DNA from: Flavonifractor sp. An92
GTDB taxonomy: Bacteria > Bacillota > Clostridia > Oscillospirales > Oscillospiraceae
Assembly: GCF_002159175.1 (NCBI RefSeq)
Contig: NZ_NFGZ01000001.1
Location: forward strand, 124,001 to 188,000
DNA length: 64,000 bases
Reading direction: 5' to 3'
Each line of letters begins with the position of its first letter. Within the stretch, counting starts at the first letter, position 1. The position numbers and the translations under genes are program-made. Positions 50,029-58,891 of the stretch are shown here, piece after piece. The notes under the pieces were generated by a model, which saw only the letters and a list, made by a program, of their open reading frames with translations, was not told the origin of the DNA and made no database searches.

Positions 50029-52011
50029 ATGGAACAGTCAGAAGCAAAAGTAAAAATTGTCGAGTATTTGCAAACCCATAGTCAGCCAGTCAGCCTTTTT
50101 CAGCTTGTCCATTTCGTATTACAAAACAAGTACTCAGATGCAGAAATAGGCAATGTTCTTTCGCAACTATTTGAAGAAAAACTTATTTATTACACTTCTC
50201 AAGGCATTATTGGAGCACCTCATAATCTGATGCAATTGATTGAACAGGTGCAGGAAGAAGATACCCGAAACATTCTTGAGTGTTTTTTCAGAGGCCAAAA
50301 CATTCCAAGTGAGCAACGATCTAATGTCCATCAAATTGTCAAATTATTTTTGCGAAATCGGCGTCCTATCGATGAGGATTCCTATAAAAATGTATTTCGT
50401 AAATATCGCTTCACTCAAAATAGTTTTTGCACAATTTTTTCGCAGCCCGTCAGCACTTATCTTTACTTATCTCAAATTTGTAAGAAGGGCAAATTGGATT
50501 GGCGTCAGATACGGCTTGATAGTTCACAGCCAACTCAAGTGCGGAGTGCAGCTATAAACGCCATTAAAACTGAAGGGCTTTTGCTGGAAGGCACGGTGCT
50601 TCCTTGCACAGTAGAAGGTGTTGGACTATATCTATTACAACGGCATAAAACTTCTGTTGGAAAAGATGATTTATTTTTGGAGTATGTAAGTTTTCTCGAC
50701 CAAGCCGCTCCGTTACCAGATTTCCTTACTGTAAGCAAGCATCGTTTTATTTCCATCTTGTCAGGCAGCAACCGAACAATTCTCGGACAAGCTGGGGCCT
50801 TGCGTTTTAGACAATCAAAAGAAAGAACAGATTGCGCAATGGTAAAACGGCTCAAGCTTTGGCAATATCGAAACCAATATGTATCAGCAGAGATAATCTA
50901 CAAAAATGCAGTAGCGGAAATGGAAAAATCGGATATACAAAGCCCGTATGAACTCATCACAATTCTAAAGCAGTTTCCAGAAATCTGTGCAAAATATCAA
51001 CTCACTTTTGCCAAAGCGCCGTTCCTGGTCTTTGGTACTGGGAATGCTACTTCTCAGTTACTGAATCTTCTCAAAGAACTTTCGCCGATCTCTGGCGACA
51101 GACTTGCGCAGGAATATGAGAGACGGTATGGTTTGAAGGCCACCACGGTGAAGACACAACTTCTGAAAGAAATATCTCCTTATTTGCGCAATGGCGTTTA
51201 CGATTTACAGACGAGAAGCATTACGGACAAACAAATTCAAGCCATTGCAAAGAAATTAACAAAGCCTTGGTATACCGTAGAAGATGTTCAAAAGATTTTT
51301 AGGAGCAAGGTTGGTGCGCATTATGAGGCGTATCTATCTACAGAAAACCTGCGTAAAATTGGCTTTCGGAAAACCAATGTAATCATATATTCCAGTCAGT
51401 ATCGCTCCCTTATAGAGTGCCTGGAGAAAAATGAATGGGCAGGAAACACATTTTATGTTTCAAATGAGATGTGGGAGAATCCACAGATTTATACAGCCTT
51501 GCAAAAGCAGGCAGCGAAATTTGAAATTATAGAATACCTGCCGCAAAAGTTTATTCGTCTGGCCTATCTAAAACGTAACGGCATTCATAAAAAGAACCTC
51601 TATGAATTCATTGATGAGGTTTGTGACCGCGTACAAGATGATGCCTATTTTACATTAAAGTTTCTGCGAGACCAGGGATATGAATTCCCTCTTGATGATT
51701 TGGGCTTTGATGACACCTTTTACTACTCCGTCCTGAAACAAGGGAAAAAGATTCAGGGCAAAAAAGTGGCGGGCACATATTTGTTCAGGAAATCAAAACA
51801 AGATGTGACCTTATCGGATTTTATTGAATCCTTGGTTTCTCAAGTCAGGAGCATCGATATATTTGATTTATCTGAACTAATTGGCACACAGTACGGAATT
51901 GCGCTTGCCCCGTCTTACATTCGTTTTCTTGTTTCTGATTCTCAGATGTACTATGATTCAATTTCCGAAAAAATATATTTAGACTATGATGAATACTTTG
52001 AGGAGGTCTGA
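50029..52011 (+). CDS. Paralogue of the alpha-CTD/sigma4 fusion, lacking alpha-CTDs
   Basis: 660 residues. From about residue 120 on it aligns with residues 360-905 of the preceding protein (shared RKYRFTQNSF, GFDDTFYYSVLK, QMYYDSISEKIYLDYDEYF). Residues 1-65 form a winged helix (LFQLVHFVLQNKYSDAEIGN). Residues 75-110 align with the sigma4-like HTH but key residues are lost (RSNVHQIVKLFLRN for RERIRQITDKAL). Thus a duplicate without alpha-CTDs and with an eroded HTH, probably a structural partner in a hetero-complex. ATG 50029 follows AAAGGTG, 11 bases after the previous stop. Confidence 0.8.
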   Translation: MEQSEAKVKIVEYLQTHSQPVSLFQLVHFVLQNKYSDAEIGNVLSQLFEEKLIYYTSQGIIGAPHNLMQLIEQVQEEDTRNILECFFRGQNIPSEQRSNVHQIVKLFLRNRRPIDEDSYKNVFRKYRFTQNSFCTIFSQPVSTYLYLSQICKKGKLDWRQIRLDSSQPTQVRSAAINAIKTEGLLLEGTVLPCTVEGVGLYLLQRHKTSVGKDDLFLEYVSFLDQAAPLPDFLTVSKHRFISILSGSNRTILGQAGALRFRQSKERTDCAMVKRLKLWQYRNQYVSAEIIYKNAVAEMEKSDIQSPYELITILKQFPEICAKYQLTFAKAPFLVFGTGNATSQLLNLLKELSPISGDRLAQEYERRYGLKATTVKTQLLKEISPYLRNGVYDLQTRSITDKQIQAIAKKLTKPWYTVEDVQKIFRSKVGAHYEAYLSTENLRKIGFRKTNVIIYSSQYRSLIECLEKNEWAGNTFYVSNEMWENPQIYTALQKQAAKFEIIEYLPQKFIRLAYLKRNGIHKKNLYEFIDEVCDRVQDDAYFTLKFLRDQGYEFPLDDLGFDDTFYYSVLKQGKKIQGKKVAGTYLFRKSKQDVTLSDFIESLVSQVRSIDIFDLSELIGTQYGIALAPSYIRFLVSDSQMYYDSISEKIYLDYDEYFEEV

Positions 52012-52013
52012 CA

Positions 52014-53231
52014 ATGAATCTGTTAACTGACGGCATTAAATCAAAAGCCGTGATGCTTACACAGGGCACAAAAAAGCTTTCTATAGATAATCATACACAG
52101 GTGTACCCTGTATATAAAATCCGTCTCGACCAGCTGTATTTTAATGACCAGAATGATCGTATTGCGACTTGGATTAGCCAGTATAAGGCGGAGCATGCAG
52201 ACGTTGCTTTGGAATCATTGGGGCACCCGGAGTACAACGATATTATTCAAGGATTTATTGTGGAAAGCAATCCTGAAGCAATTAAAAAGACGCAGAATAA
52301 TATTGAACTTATTGGGCAACAAGAGGCTGGCGTGGTATTAACTGACGGCCGCATTATTGATGGAAACCGGCGGTTTACATGTCTCAGAAACATTGAAAAG
52401 AAAAGCGGAAAAACACAGTACTTTGAAGCAGTAATTCTTGACCATGATATTCGAAATAATGCCAAGCAAATCAAATTGTTGGAGCTAATGATTCAGCATG
52501 GAGTTGACAAACCTGTTGACTACAATCCCATCGATAGGCTCGTAGGCATTTACAACGACATTGTTGACAATAAAATTCTTACTGTTAAAGAGTATGCAGA
52601 TGGTGTTAACCAGTCTGAAACCGACATCCAGAGAGAAGTTGAAAAGGCGAATCTAATGGTGGAGTTTTTGGAGTTTATCAATGCGCCTAAACAGTTTCAC
52701 CTTGCCAGAACAATGAATTTGAATGACCCGCTGAAAGAGCTTAATATTATTCTCAAACAGTGCAAGGATGAAGAAAAACGCGAGGATTTGAAGAATATCG
52801 TCTTTGCGAATTTCCTGATGCAGCCTCACGGTGATATGACCCGATATATGCGAAAAATCAAAAAGATTGTTTCCAACGCAAAATTCCTTGATGAGTACTT
52901 GGAAGAGCAAATGGGAACGACAGAAAAAGTCTGTGATATTTTGGAGGAAACTCCGGTTGTTACAGACAAAGTCATTAACGAGAAGATTCGTACACAAGAA
53001 GACTTGAAAGAGGAATTTTCTCATTCTACAGAAAAATGGGTTAGTAAGGCTGATGGTGATGCCACTCGCAATCGTCCTGCACAGCAGGCTGAGAAAGCAT
53101 ATGAGATGCTGGATACCATTGACACCAATATCTTCAAGAAATTGAACGAAGAGCAAAGGGATGATGTTCGGAATCGGCTGGACCAGATTCAAGAAGCGCT
53201 CAACCGCATCAGAGGGGAACTTGATGTCTAA
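52014..53231 (+). CDS. ParB/Srx-fold protein
   Basis: 405 residues. Residues 30-150 form a ParB N-terminal-like (Srx fold) domain: VYKIRLDQLYFNDQNDRIAT, then GVVLTDGRIIDGNRRFTCLR with the conserved DGNRR nucleotide-binding loop (about 112-121). The remainder is helical with a central part that may be the ParB HTH (NKILTVKEYADGVNQSETDI) and an acidic C-terminus (EEQRDDVRNRLDQIQEAL). Free ParB-like proteins of this kind bind CTP/ATP and sometimes cleave DNA. It starts 2 bases after the previous stop with GAGGAGG, and ends overlapping the helicase. Confidence 0.85.
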   Translation: MNLLTDGIKSKAVMLTQGTKKLSIDNHTQVYPVYKIRLDQLYFNDQNDRIATWISQYKAEHADVALESLGHPEYNDIIQGFIVESNPEAIKKTQNNIELIGQQEAGVVLTDGRIIDGNRRFTCLRNIEKKSGKTQYFEAVILDHDIRNNAKQIKLLELMIQHGVDKPVDYNPIDRLVGIYNDIVDNKILTVKEYADGVNQSETDIQREVEKANLMVEFLEFINAPKQFHLARTMNLNDPLKELNIILKQCKDEEKREDLKNIVFANFLMQPHGDMTRYMRKIKKIVSNAKFLDEYLEEQMGTTEKVCDILEETPVVTDKVINEKIRTQEDLKEEFSHSTEKWVSKADGDATRNRPAQQAEKAYEMLDTIDTNIFKKLNEEQRDDVRNRLDQIQEALNRIRGELDV

Positions 53232-55798
53232 TGTTTAAGGACTTATCTTTGCAGGCCACCTACTCCTCTTATGAGGATAATTTGGGAGAGCAGTTCTACT
53301 CTCCTGTGTTGGCCGAGAGCGTACGCTATGACCGTGCCACAGCGTATTTCTCTGCCAAGGCCCTTGCCAATTACGCCAAGGGTCTTGAGCGCTTTGCGCA
53401 AAATGGGTGCACCATGCGGCTTATTGTGTCCGCAGAGATCAAAAAAGAAGACTATCTGCAGATTCAAGAGGGATTGGCGCTGCGGGCTTCCTTAAGAGAA
53501 GAACTGGTTTCCAGGATGCGGGAAACGCTCTCACTTGAGGAAGAACGAAACATATCCAATTTGGCTTATTTGGTGGGTCTTGGAGTTATCGACATCAAGG
53601 TTGCTTTTACCCAGGAAGGCATTTTCCACGACAAGTTTGGAATCGTCGAAGATGCAGAAGGAAATATCATCTGTTTCCGTGGGTCCAACAACGAAACCGC
53701 AGCTGCCTTTGAGTCCAACTATGAAGCTTTCGATATCACCTGCAGTTGGCAGGCGTCACCGTTCGATTATTCCAAAATTACCAAGAGTCAGCAGACTTTT
53801 GAAAAGTTGTGGAGCAATCAGGACGAAAATGTTTGCGTTCTTGAAATGGACTCTCTCGTCTATCAGGAGCTGGAAAAGCACAATAAAGGCCGGCTGATTT
53901 TCGATCCTCTTCAGTTAGAAAACGAATGTATGCTCCTCGATTATGACGGCACATTAACCTTGGATTTTAAGGGGATTCCGAATCTTCTCTGGAACACATC
54001 TTTCTATAAGATGCGTCTGAAGCGGTATGTGGATGCTGCCAAAAGCACAAACGAACACATTTGCTTCAAGGATGCGCTGAAATATCCTCAATTTAACCGC
54101 ATTATCAGTCTGCTGCAAAACGAGTCAGATAAACGCGGATACCGCTTTTTTGTAACTGCCCGTCTCAGAAAATATATCGCCGACAGAGAATTGTATATAG
54201 AAAAACGGGCAAACCTTGGCCTTGCGATTAAGCAGCGCAAGCCGGAAGTAATAGAAAAGTATGAAGAATATAAAGCTGTAGTGGATGACGCTTTCAGCAG
54301 ACCTCTTCGTGAAAAACAGATGTGGGATTCTTTCTTCATGTGCACGATGAAAAAAGCCTGCAACTTCTCTGTCCCCGGTTCCGGAAAGACAGCTTCTGTT
54401 TTGGGTGTTTTTGCATACCTCCATGCCAAAGGTTTTGTCCGTCGCCTTGTGATGGTCGGCCCCAAAAATGCCTTTGGTTCGTGGCAGGATGAATTCCAGC
54501 TGTGCTTTGGTAACAAGCTTCCGCTTCAGGTGTTCAACATTCAAGATTATAAAACGCCCGAGGAAAAGCGAACGGCTCTTTTATTCGAAAGCGGCGGCGC
54601 AAATCTCGTCTTGCTGAATTACGATTGTCTGCGTTCCTATCTTCCGGAAGTCCAAAAACTGATTGGGCCTTCAACTCTTTTGGTTTTCGATGAGGTACAT
54701 AAAGTAAAGGCTCTCGACGGAAGCAACGCCAGTAAAGCTCTGGAGTTAGCAGAAAACGCGTTCTACATAATCGCGCTCACCGGTACGCCGATTCCAAATT
54801 CCTATACGGATATATGGAACCTATTGAATATCTTGTACCACAACGAGTACGATGAATTTTTCGGATTTACCCTACAGCAACTTAAAGCCCCCTCACAAGA
54901 TGATATCAATTTCATTAACAAAAAGATTCAGCCGTTCTTTTGCCGCACAACAAAACAACAGCTGGCAGTCCCGGATGCAAACCCGGATATCGTTGAAGAA
55001 GTGCCTGCAAACGAGGCGGAGAATCAGCTTTTCCATATTCTGCAGTTAAAATATGCGAAAAATAAGCTGGCACTTATTGTCCGCCTACTGCAGCTGGAAT
55101 CAAATCCTGCGATGCTGCTGGAAAAGCTCGACCTATTAAAAGACTTTGCAGATATTCTGGATATTTCCGCCGCTGATGTGGCAGACATCGACTATGTGGA
55201 TTATTCGGAAGATGTAAAGCGGCTCATCGACTCTATCGGAAGCACATCAAAGTTCCGTGCGTGTATATCTCTGGCGGAAAAACTGGTCAAGCAAAAGAAG
55301 CCAATCATTATCTGGTGCATCTTTGTGGATTCTATCAATCATATTGCCAGCACCTTGCGTAAAAAGGGCATTCGAGTAGAATGCATCTATGGTCAAACCA
55401 GCATGGATGACCGCCAGCAAATCGTATCTGCCTTTCGAGAGGGAAATGTGGATGTCTTGATTACTAACCCGCATACCCTGGCGGAATCCGTCTCTCTGCA
55501 TAAATCCTGCCACGATGCGATCTATTTTGAATACAGTTACAACCTTGTTCATCTGCTGCAGTCCAAAGACCGAATCCACCGTTTGGGGCTGCCGGATGGA
55601 CAATATACGCAGTATTACTATCTGCAGGAGCAGTTTGCCACAGATGCTGATGAGCTCTTCTCTCTGGACGCCCGAATTTTGACTCGTCTGTATGAAAAAG
55701 AGCAAACAATGCTTAACGCTATTGAAACAGATTGTCTGGAGTCTGCAACCACCGCACAGGAAGACTTGGAACTTATTTTTAAGGGGCTTAAATTATAG
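53231..55798 (+). CDS. PLD-nuclease/SNF2 helicase fusion
   Basis: 855 residues. The N-terminus (1-180) is a phospholipase D-type nuclease with one HKD: IFHDKFGIVEDAEG and FRGSNNET (His134-x-Lys136). From 370 on it is a SNF2-type helicase: Walker A NFSVPGSGKTASVLG (about 378-391), VFDEVHKVK (near 489), IALTGTPIPNSYTD, and the second lobe with IYGQTSMDDRQQI, VLITNPHTLAESVSLH and QSKDRIHRLG. PLD+SNF2 proteins occur in several defence systems (for example DISARM partners); this layout with its neighbours is not one I know. ATG overlaps the preceding TAA. Confidence 0.9.
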   Translation: MFKDLSLQATYSSYEDNLGEQFYSPVLAESVRYDRATAYFSAKALANYAKGLERFAQNGCTMRLIVSAEIKKEDYLQIQEGLALRASLREELVSRMRETLSLEEERNISNLAYLVGLGVIDIKVAFTQEGIFHDKFGIVEDAEGNIICFRGSNNETAAAFESNYEAFDITCSWQASPFDYSKITKSQQTFEKLWSNQDENVCVLEMDSLVYQELEKHNKGRLIFDPLQLENECMLLDYDGTLTLDFKGIPNLLWNTSFYKMRLKRYVDAAKSTNEHICFKDALKYPQFNRIISLLQNESDKRGYRFFVTARLRKYIADRELYIEKRANLGLAIKQRKPEVIEKYEEYKAVVDDAFSRPLREKQMWDSFFMCTMKKACNFSVPGSGKTASVLGVFAYLHAKGFVRRLVMVGPKNAFGSWQDEFQLCFGNKLPLQVFNIQDYKTPEEKRTALLFESGGANLVLLNYDCLRSYLPEVQKLIGPSTLLVFDEVHKVKALDGSNASKALELAENAFYIIALTGTPIPNSYTDIWNLLNILYHNEYDEFFGFTLQQLKAPSQDDINFINKKIQPFFCRTTKQQLAVPDANPDIVEEVPANEAENQLFHILQLKYAKNKLALIVRLLQLESNPAMLLEKLDLLKDFADILDISAADVADIDYVDYSEDVKRLIDSIGSTSKFRACISLAEKLVKQKKPIIIWCIFVDSINHIASTLRKKGIRVECIYGQTSMDDRQQIVSAFREGNVDVLITNPHTLAESVSLHKSCHDAIYFEYSYNLVHLLQSKDRIHRLGLPDGQYTQYYYLQEQFATDADELFSLDARILTRLYEKEQTMLNAIETDCLESATTAQEDLELIFKGLKL

Positions 55799-55887
55799 TT
55801 CAGGCTCCTCGCCAATATCATCTTGGTAAAACCAATGTAATATGAGACACAGCCCAGCATAGTGACTTTATAAAGGGGAGACCATGT

Positions 55888-56586
55888 ATGGCAACAATTC
55901 GATGCCCACACTGCGGCAGTCCTGTGATGATTCGGGGCAGCCGCTGGGAGTGTGGTTGGTGTGGAGATTTCGGCAGTATTTCTTCTTTACAGCCCTCAGA
56001 AAAGGCCAAGCTGATGCGGGCGACCGCCCCTTCTGTTAAGGTGACCATTACGGTGGCAGACGCATCTGAGGAATCAGATGAAGAAGAGTCTTTATGTAAA
56101 TTTTCCCCAAATGAATTGGAAGATATGGTGTGTCGGTGGGACTTTTCAGAAAATGAGTGGGCCTGCCGAGATCTGCTCGTTGCCGCCTTTCCTGAGGCGG
56201 TTCGATTCTGGACGGTAGAGGAACTTTCAGATATGGATACCATGGAACTTCTGGGGAAAGTCGGCGAGTGGAAACCGGAAGTAGGTATCCAGATGATGAA
56301 ATTTCTGCTGGACACTGCAGAGCGTCATCTCCAGAAGCCGGAAGTTGCTGAACAGTTGCTGGAAAATGATCTGTACGAACTCTGCCGAAATCAAACTGTC
56401 CAGCCCAAATTACTGGCACAACTCAAAGAGGATGATCACTTGAACCGGCAGTTGTTCCAGAGTGCCTATGCAGGTGATCTCCAAGAGGAACTACTGGAGG
56501 CGTGTGACTGGTTTGGAGAATTGGTGCTGAAAGAGTGGCTTCAAACGCTTTTAACACAAAATCCTTATTTCAAGGGTTTTGACTAA
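55888..56586 (+). CDS. Zinc-ribbon protein, paralogue 2
   Basis: 232-residue paralogue of 35372-36079. It starts IRCPHCGSPVMIRGSRWECG, WCGDFGS, with the same four cysteines; the acidic linker and helical repeats (ENEWACRDLLVAAFP, GIQMMKFLLDTAERHLQ) align throughout. It is somewhat lower in GC than paralogue 1. It follows the cassette by 89 bases, with its own AAAGGGGAG ribosome site and a strong terminator (56592-56630). Role unknown. Confidence 0.72.
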   Translation: MATIRCPHCGSPVMIRGSRWECGWCGDFGSISSLQPSEKAKLMRATAPSVKVTITVADASEESDEEESLCKFSPNELEDMVCRWDFSENEWACRDLLVAAFPEAVRFWTVEELSDMDTMELLGKVGEWKPEVGIQMMKFLLDTAERHLQKPEVAEQLLENDLYELCRNQTVQPKLLAQLKEDDHLNRQLFQSAYAGDLQEELLEACDWFGELVLKEWLQTLLTQNPYFKGFD

Positions 56587-56591
56587 ATAAG

Positions 56592-56630
56592 ACAGTCCGA
56601 CCTGTGGCGATTCACAGGTCGGACTGTTTT
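56592..56630 (+). terminator. Strong terminator after zinc-ribbon paralogue 2
   Basis: Perfect 15-bp stem (56592-56606 with 56613-56627), 6-base loop, ending in TTTT. Confidence 0.85.
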
Positions 56631-57003
56631 GCTGTCTGGGTAAAACTCTTATCTTTGATAACACTGTACTAAAACCATCCTGAAAGATGTGGCTACAAAC
56701 TGCATCCCAGTGCATTACTCTGACCACATGTTCAGCCACAGTGCCGGTCGGAGCACACGGAAACAGTCCATCCGAAGAGCGACAAAGAGTAAGCGGAATG
56801 GAGCAAAAACGGCTATAAAGTATTAGAAATAATATAAAAAAGATAATTATACCTCTTTGTATATAGCTTGTTAAAAACTGATATGCCTGATGTCCCGATC
56901 TGATCCTCTTGCCAGCAGAGCCTTTCCCAGATACAATGGGGACAAAAGGCAGTCAGTCCCCGTCCTACCGGACGGAATGTGAAATACCAAGGAGGGTGAA
57001 ACC
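56631..57003. other. Right boundary region of accessory island
   Basis: No gene. TGACCACATGTTCAGCCACA (56714-56733) resembles the tandem at 36262-36282. At 56852-56890 TCTTTGTATATAGC followed by TTGTTAAAAACTGATATGCC resembles the repeat region at 36104-36137. GC-rich chromosomal genes resume right after, so this may be the right end of the inserted DNA. Confidence 0.5.
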
Positions 57004-57414
57004 ATGCAGCACGAATGCAGAATTACAGTATTGGAGACCAAAGTGTTTCCGGAGTATCAGGAGAAGTATCTTGCGGATCCCAAATCAGGTCCCTGCCCCT
57101 GCTTTCAGAAGGGAGATACCTTTTTGCTCAAGCGTACCGCTGAGCGGGACGATTTTTACCACCTGATGAACGGGAAATTCTGCGGGGAAGCATGGGACGC
57201 CATCAGCCGGTATGTCTACACAGCCCTCCAGGGCGGGGCCATCATGCACAAGTGGACCAATGATGAGCGGATGATGATCGCCTGCTGCAACGACGGGACC
57301 CGGCCGGTGATCTTCAAGATTGAGCGAATCGATATCCCCGAGACCGAAGAGGAACGGGAATGGCTGGAAAAGCAGAATTTCAAGAATACGGCAGAGGATG
57401 CCTACACCGGCTGA
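57004..57414 (+). CDS. TIGR04076 family protein
   Basis: 136-residue protein of the TIGR04076 family: CRITVLETKVFPEYQEKYL, DPKSGPCPCFQKGDTFLL, FCGEAWDAISRYVYTALQGG, then IACCNDGTRPVIFKIERID. Members have conserved cysteines (here CPC at 37-39, CC near 98) and unknown function, perhaps metal- or flavin-related. ATG 57004 follows AAGGAGGGTG. Monocistronic, ended by the hairpin at 57496-57521. Confidence 0.85.
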   Translation: MQHECRITVLETKVFPEYQEKYLADPKSGPCPCFQKGDTFLLKRTAERDDFYHLMNGKFCGEAWDAISRYVYTALQGGAIMHKWTNDERMMIACCNDGTRPVIFKIERIDIPETEEEREWLEKQNFKNTAEDAYTG

Positions 57415-57495
57415 ATCAGGGACAGGCCATCATAACATCCCCCAAAGTGGCGCACACTGTCCCTCCCTGTCTATTTCAGGGATACTTAATGCAAA

Positions 57496-57521
57496 GCGGA
57501 GCGCTCACACGGGCGCTCCGC
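57496..57521. terminator. Shared terminator
   Basis: Perfect 9-bp stem (57496-57504 with 57513-57521) between convergent genes; short T-rich tail to the right. Confidence 0.65.
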
Positions 57522-57525
57522 TTCC

Positions 57526-57969
57526 TCATAGTTCTCTTTGCAGGTACACCATGTCCACTAACTGCACCCCGCACTCGTAAATGGGGTGGTCGTAGTGGTC
57601 GGTGAAAAAGTTTTTGACCAGATGGTGCCTGTAAAAGCCGCAGGTCTCATAAAAGGGGATGGTGGAGGGGCTGTCCCCAGTGCCCACCTGCATCGTTACA
57701 TACTGGCCCGCGTATGTCCGGACGAGAAATTCCACCATGGCTTTTCCGTAGCCTCTGCCCTGGAAACCAGGCTCCACGGCGAGGTTCTTCAGCTCCAGAA
57801 TTCCGTTTCCTTCGTCGGTTACCACGCATTCAGCCTTGACACCGTCATCCTCCAGCACATACATGGTCCCACGCTCTAAATAGCGATCCACCATATCCTC
57901 TTGCTCGTCGGCCAGCAGCAGTAAGTCGAGATATCTCTTTTTGTCCGTCTCCACTTTTCTGATTTCCAT
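57526..57969 (-). CDS. GNAT family N-acetyltransferase
   Basis: 147-residue acetyltransferase. Acetyl-CoA binding motif A is GILELKNLAVEPGFQGRGYG then KAMVEFLVRTY (R/Q-x-x-G-x-G/A: QGRGYG), with a final PFYETCGF typical of motif B. Substrate unknown. ATG 57969 has AAGGTG upstream; GTG 57975 is the alternative. It follows the GNAT-YoaP gene by 9 bases and is cotranscribed with it. Confidence 0.88.
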   Translation of the reverse strand: MEIRKVETDKKRYLDLLLLADEQEDMVDRYLERGTMYVLEDDGVKAECVVTDEGNGILELKNLAVEPGFQGRGYGKAMVEFLVRTYAGQYVTMQVGTGDSPSTIPFYETCGFYRHHLVKNFFTDHYDHPIYECGVQLVDMVYLQREL

Positions 57970-57978
57970 AGGCACACC

Positions 57979-58767
57979 TTATTGTTTCAGAAGCCGCTTC
58001 AGCGCGGCTGCGTCCAGCAGATTTACCGTCACGAATTTTCCCCCATAGAATACCGCCCAGTTGTTGAACACGCAGGGCAAGGACTTGGCCTTCTCCAGAG
58101 TGTCCACCGGAATGAGGGTGCAGGGTGCCTTCAGTTCTTCGCAGGTTTTCCGCACCAGCTCCACGCTCTGGTGGATGTAGGGACACTGGGAACTGTAATA
58201 GATGGTCAACTCCTGAGGTTCGATCGCCTGCCGTTTGGCGTTCTTCCCGAAGCGTGGCTTGGTTCCGTCAAAGGAGAGGGCCAGCAGCCGGTAGCCGTCC
58301 GGGGTGATATCCACCGTTTCAAATCCATATTTCTCTGCAAAGGCCTGGTCTGAGAGCCAGGCCTTCTGCTTTTCCGCCCCCAGCATACACACGCCGGACT
58401 TCCTTTTGGCCCTGGCGTCGGCTAGGCAGTACTCCATCAGCTGCCTGCCGTAGCCCTTGCCCTTGAACTCCCCGGTGACCCACAGGCAGTAGATATAGAG
58501 GTAGTTATCCCCATCCACCGGCACCCAGGCGGTCTCCAGCGGAGCGTACTCGATGAACACCACACCCTTGGCGTCCAGCTTACGGAACACATGACCTTCC
58601 TGAAGCCGCTCCCGGAGCCAGACCCGCTTGGCCTCCACGCCGGGGTGGGGCTTCTTGCTGCGGATGATGCAGCATATGTGCTCCCGATCCAAATTTTCTT
58701 CCGTCAGAGTGAGAAACTGATCCTCTATGTCCGCTACCTCCCGGAAAATCTGTCTCCATGATACCAT
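57979..58767 (-). CDS. GNAT acetyltransferase with YoaP-like C-terminal domain
   Basis: 262 residues: an N-terminal GNAT domain (YIYCLWVTGEFKGKGYGRQL, motif A) and a C-terminal YoaP-like thioredoxin-fold domain from about 180 (LTIYYSSQCPYIHQSVELVR, then VFNNWAVFYGGKF). The CPY motif has a single cysteine. The fusion is known from Firmicutes and its substrate is unknown. ATG 58767 with GGAGG close upstream (short spacing). It is divergent from a WYL regulator, which may control it. Confidence 0.85.
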   Translation of the reverse strand: MVSWRQIFREVADIEDQFLTLTEENLDREHICCIIRSKKPHPGVEAKRVWLRERLQEGHVFRKLDAKGVVFIEYAPLETAWVPVDGDNYLYIYCLWVTGEFKGKGYGRQLMEYCLADARAKRKSGVCMLGAEKQKAWLSDQAFAEKYGFETVDITPDGYRLLALSFDGTKPRFGKNAKRQAIEPQELTIYYSSQCPYIHQSVELVRKTCEELKAPCTLIPVDTLEKAKSLPCVFNNWAVFYGGKFVTVNLLDAAALKRLLKQ

Positions 58768-58891
58768 GCCCTCCGCGGCAAGGCAATCCTGGAACTCCCA
58801 GCAAAAGTTTTTCTTGCAAGGGGAACACGACAGACAGTTGTCCGGTTCCTATGCTATAATGCAGACAGAAATGCGAAAGGCGGTGTACTCA

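Noticed and set aside
47300-55798. Assignment of the alpha-CTD/sigma4 cassette to DISARM or BREX
   Set aside because: There is a PLD domain and a SNF2 helicase, but no DrmA/DrmB, no methyltransferase, no PglZ and no BrxL. Sharing two domain types is not enough.
58727-58891. N-terminal extension of the WYL regulator
   Set aside because: It overlaps the promoter region and start of the divergent GNAT-YoaP gene, and the HTH begins at the ATG 58892.
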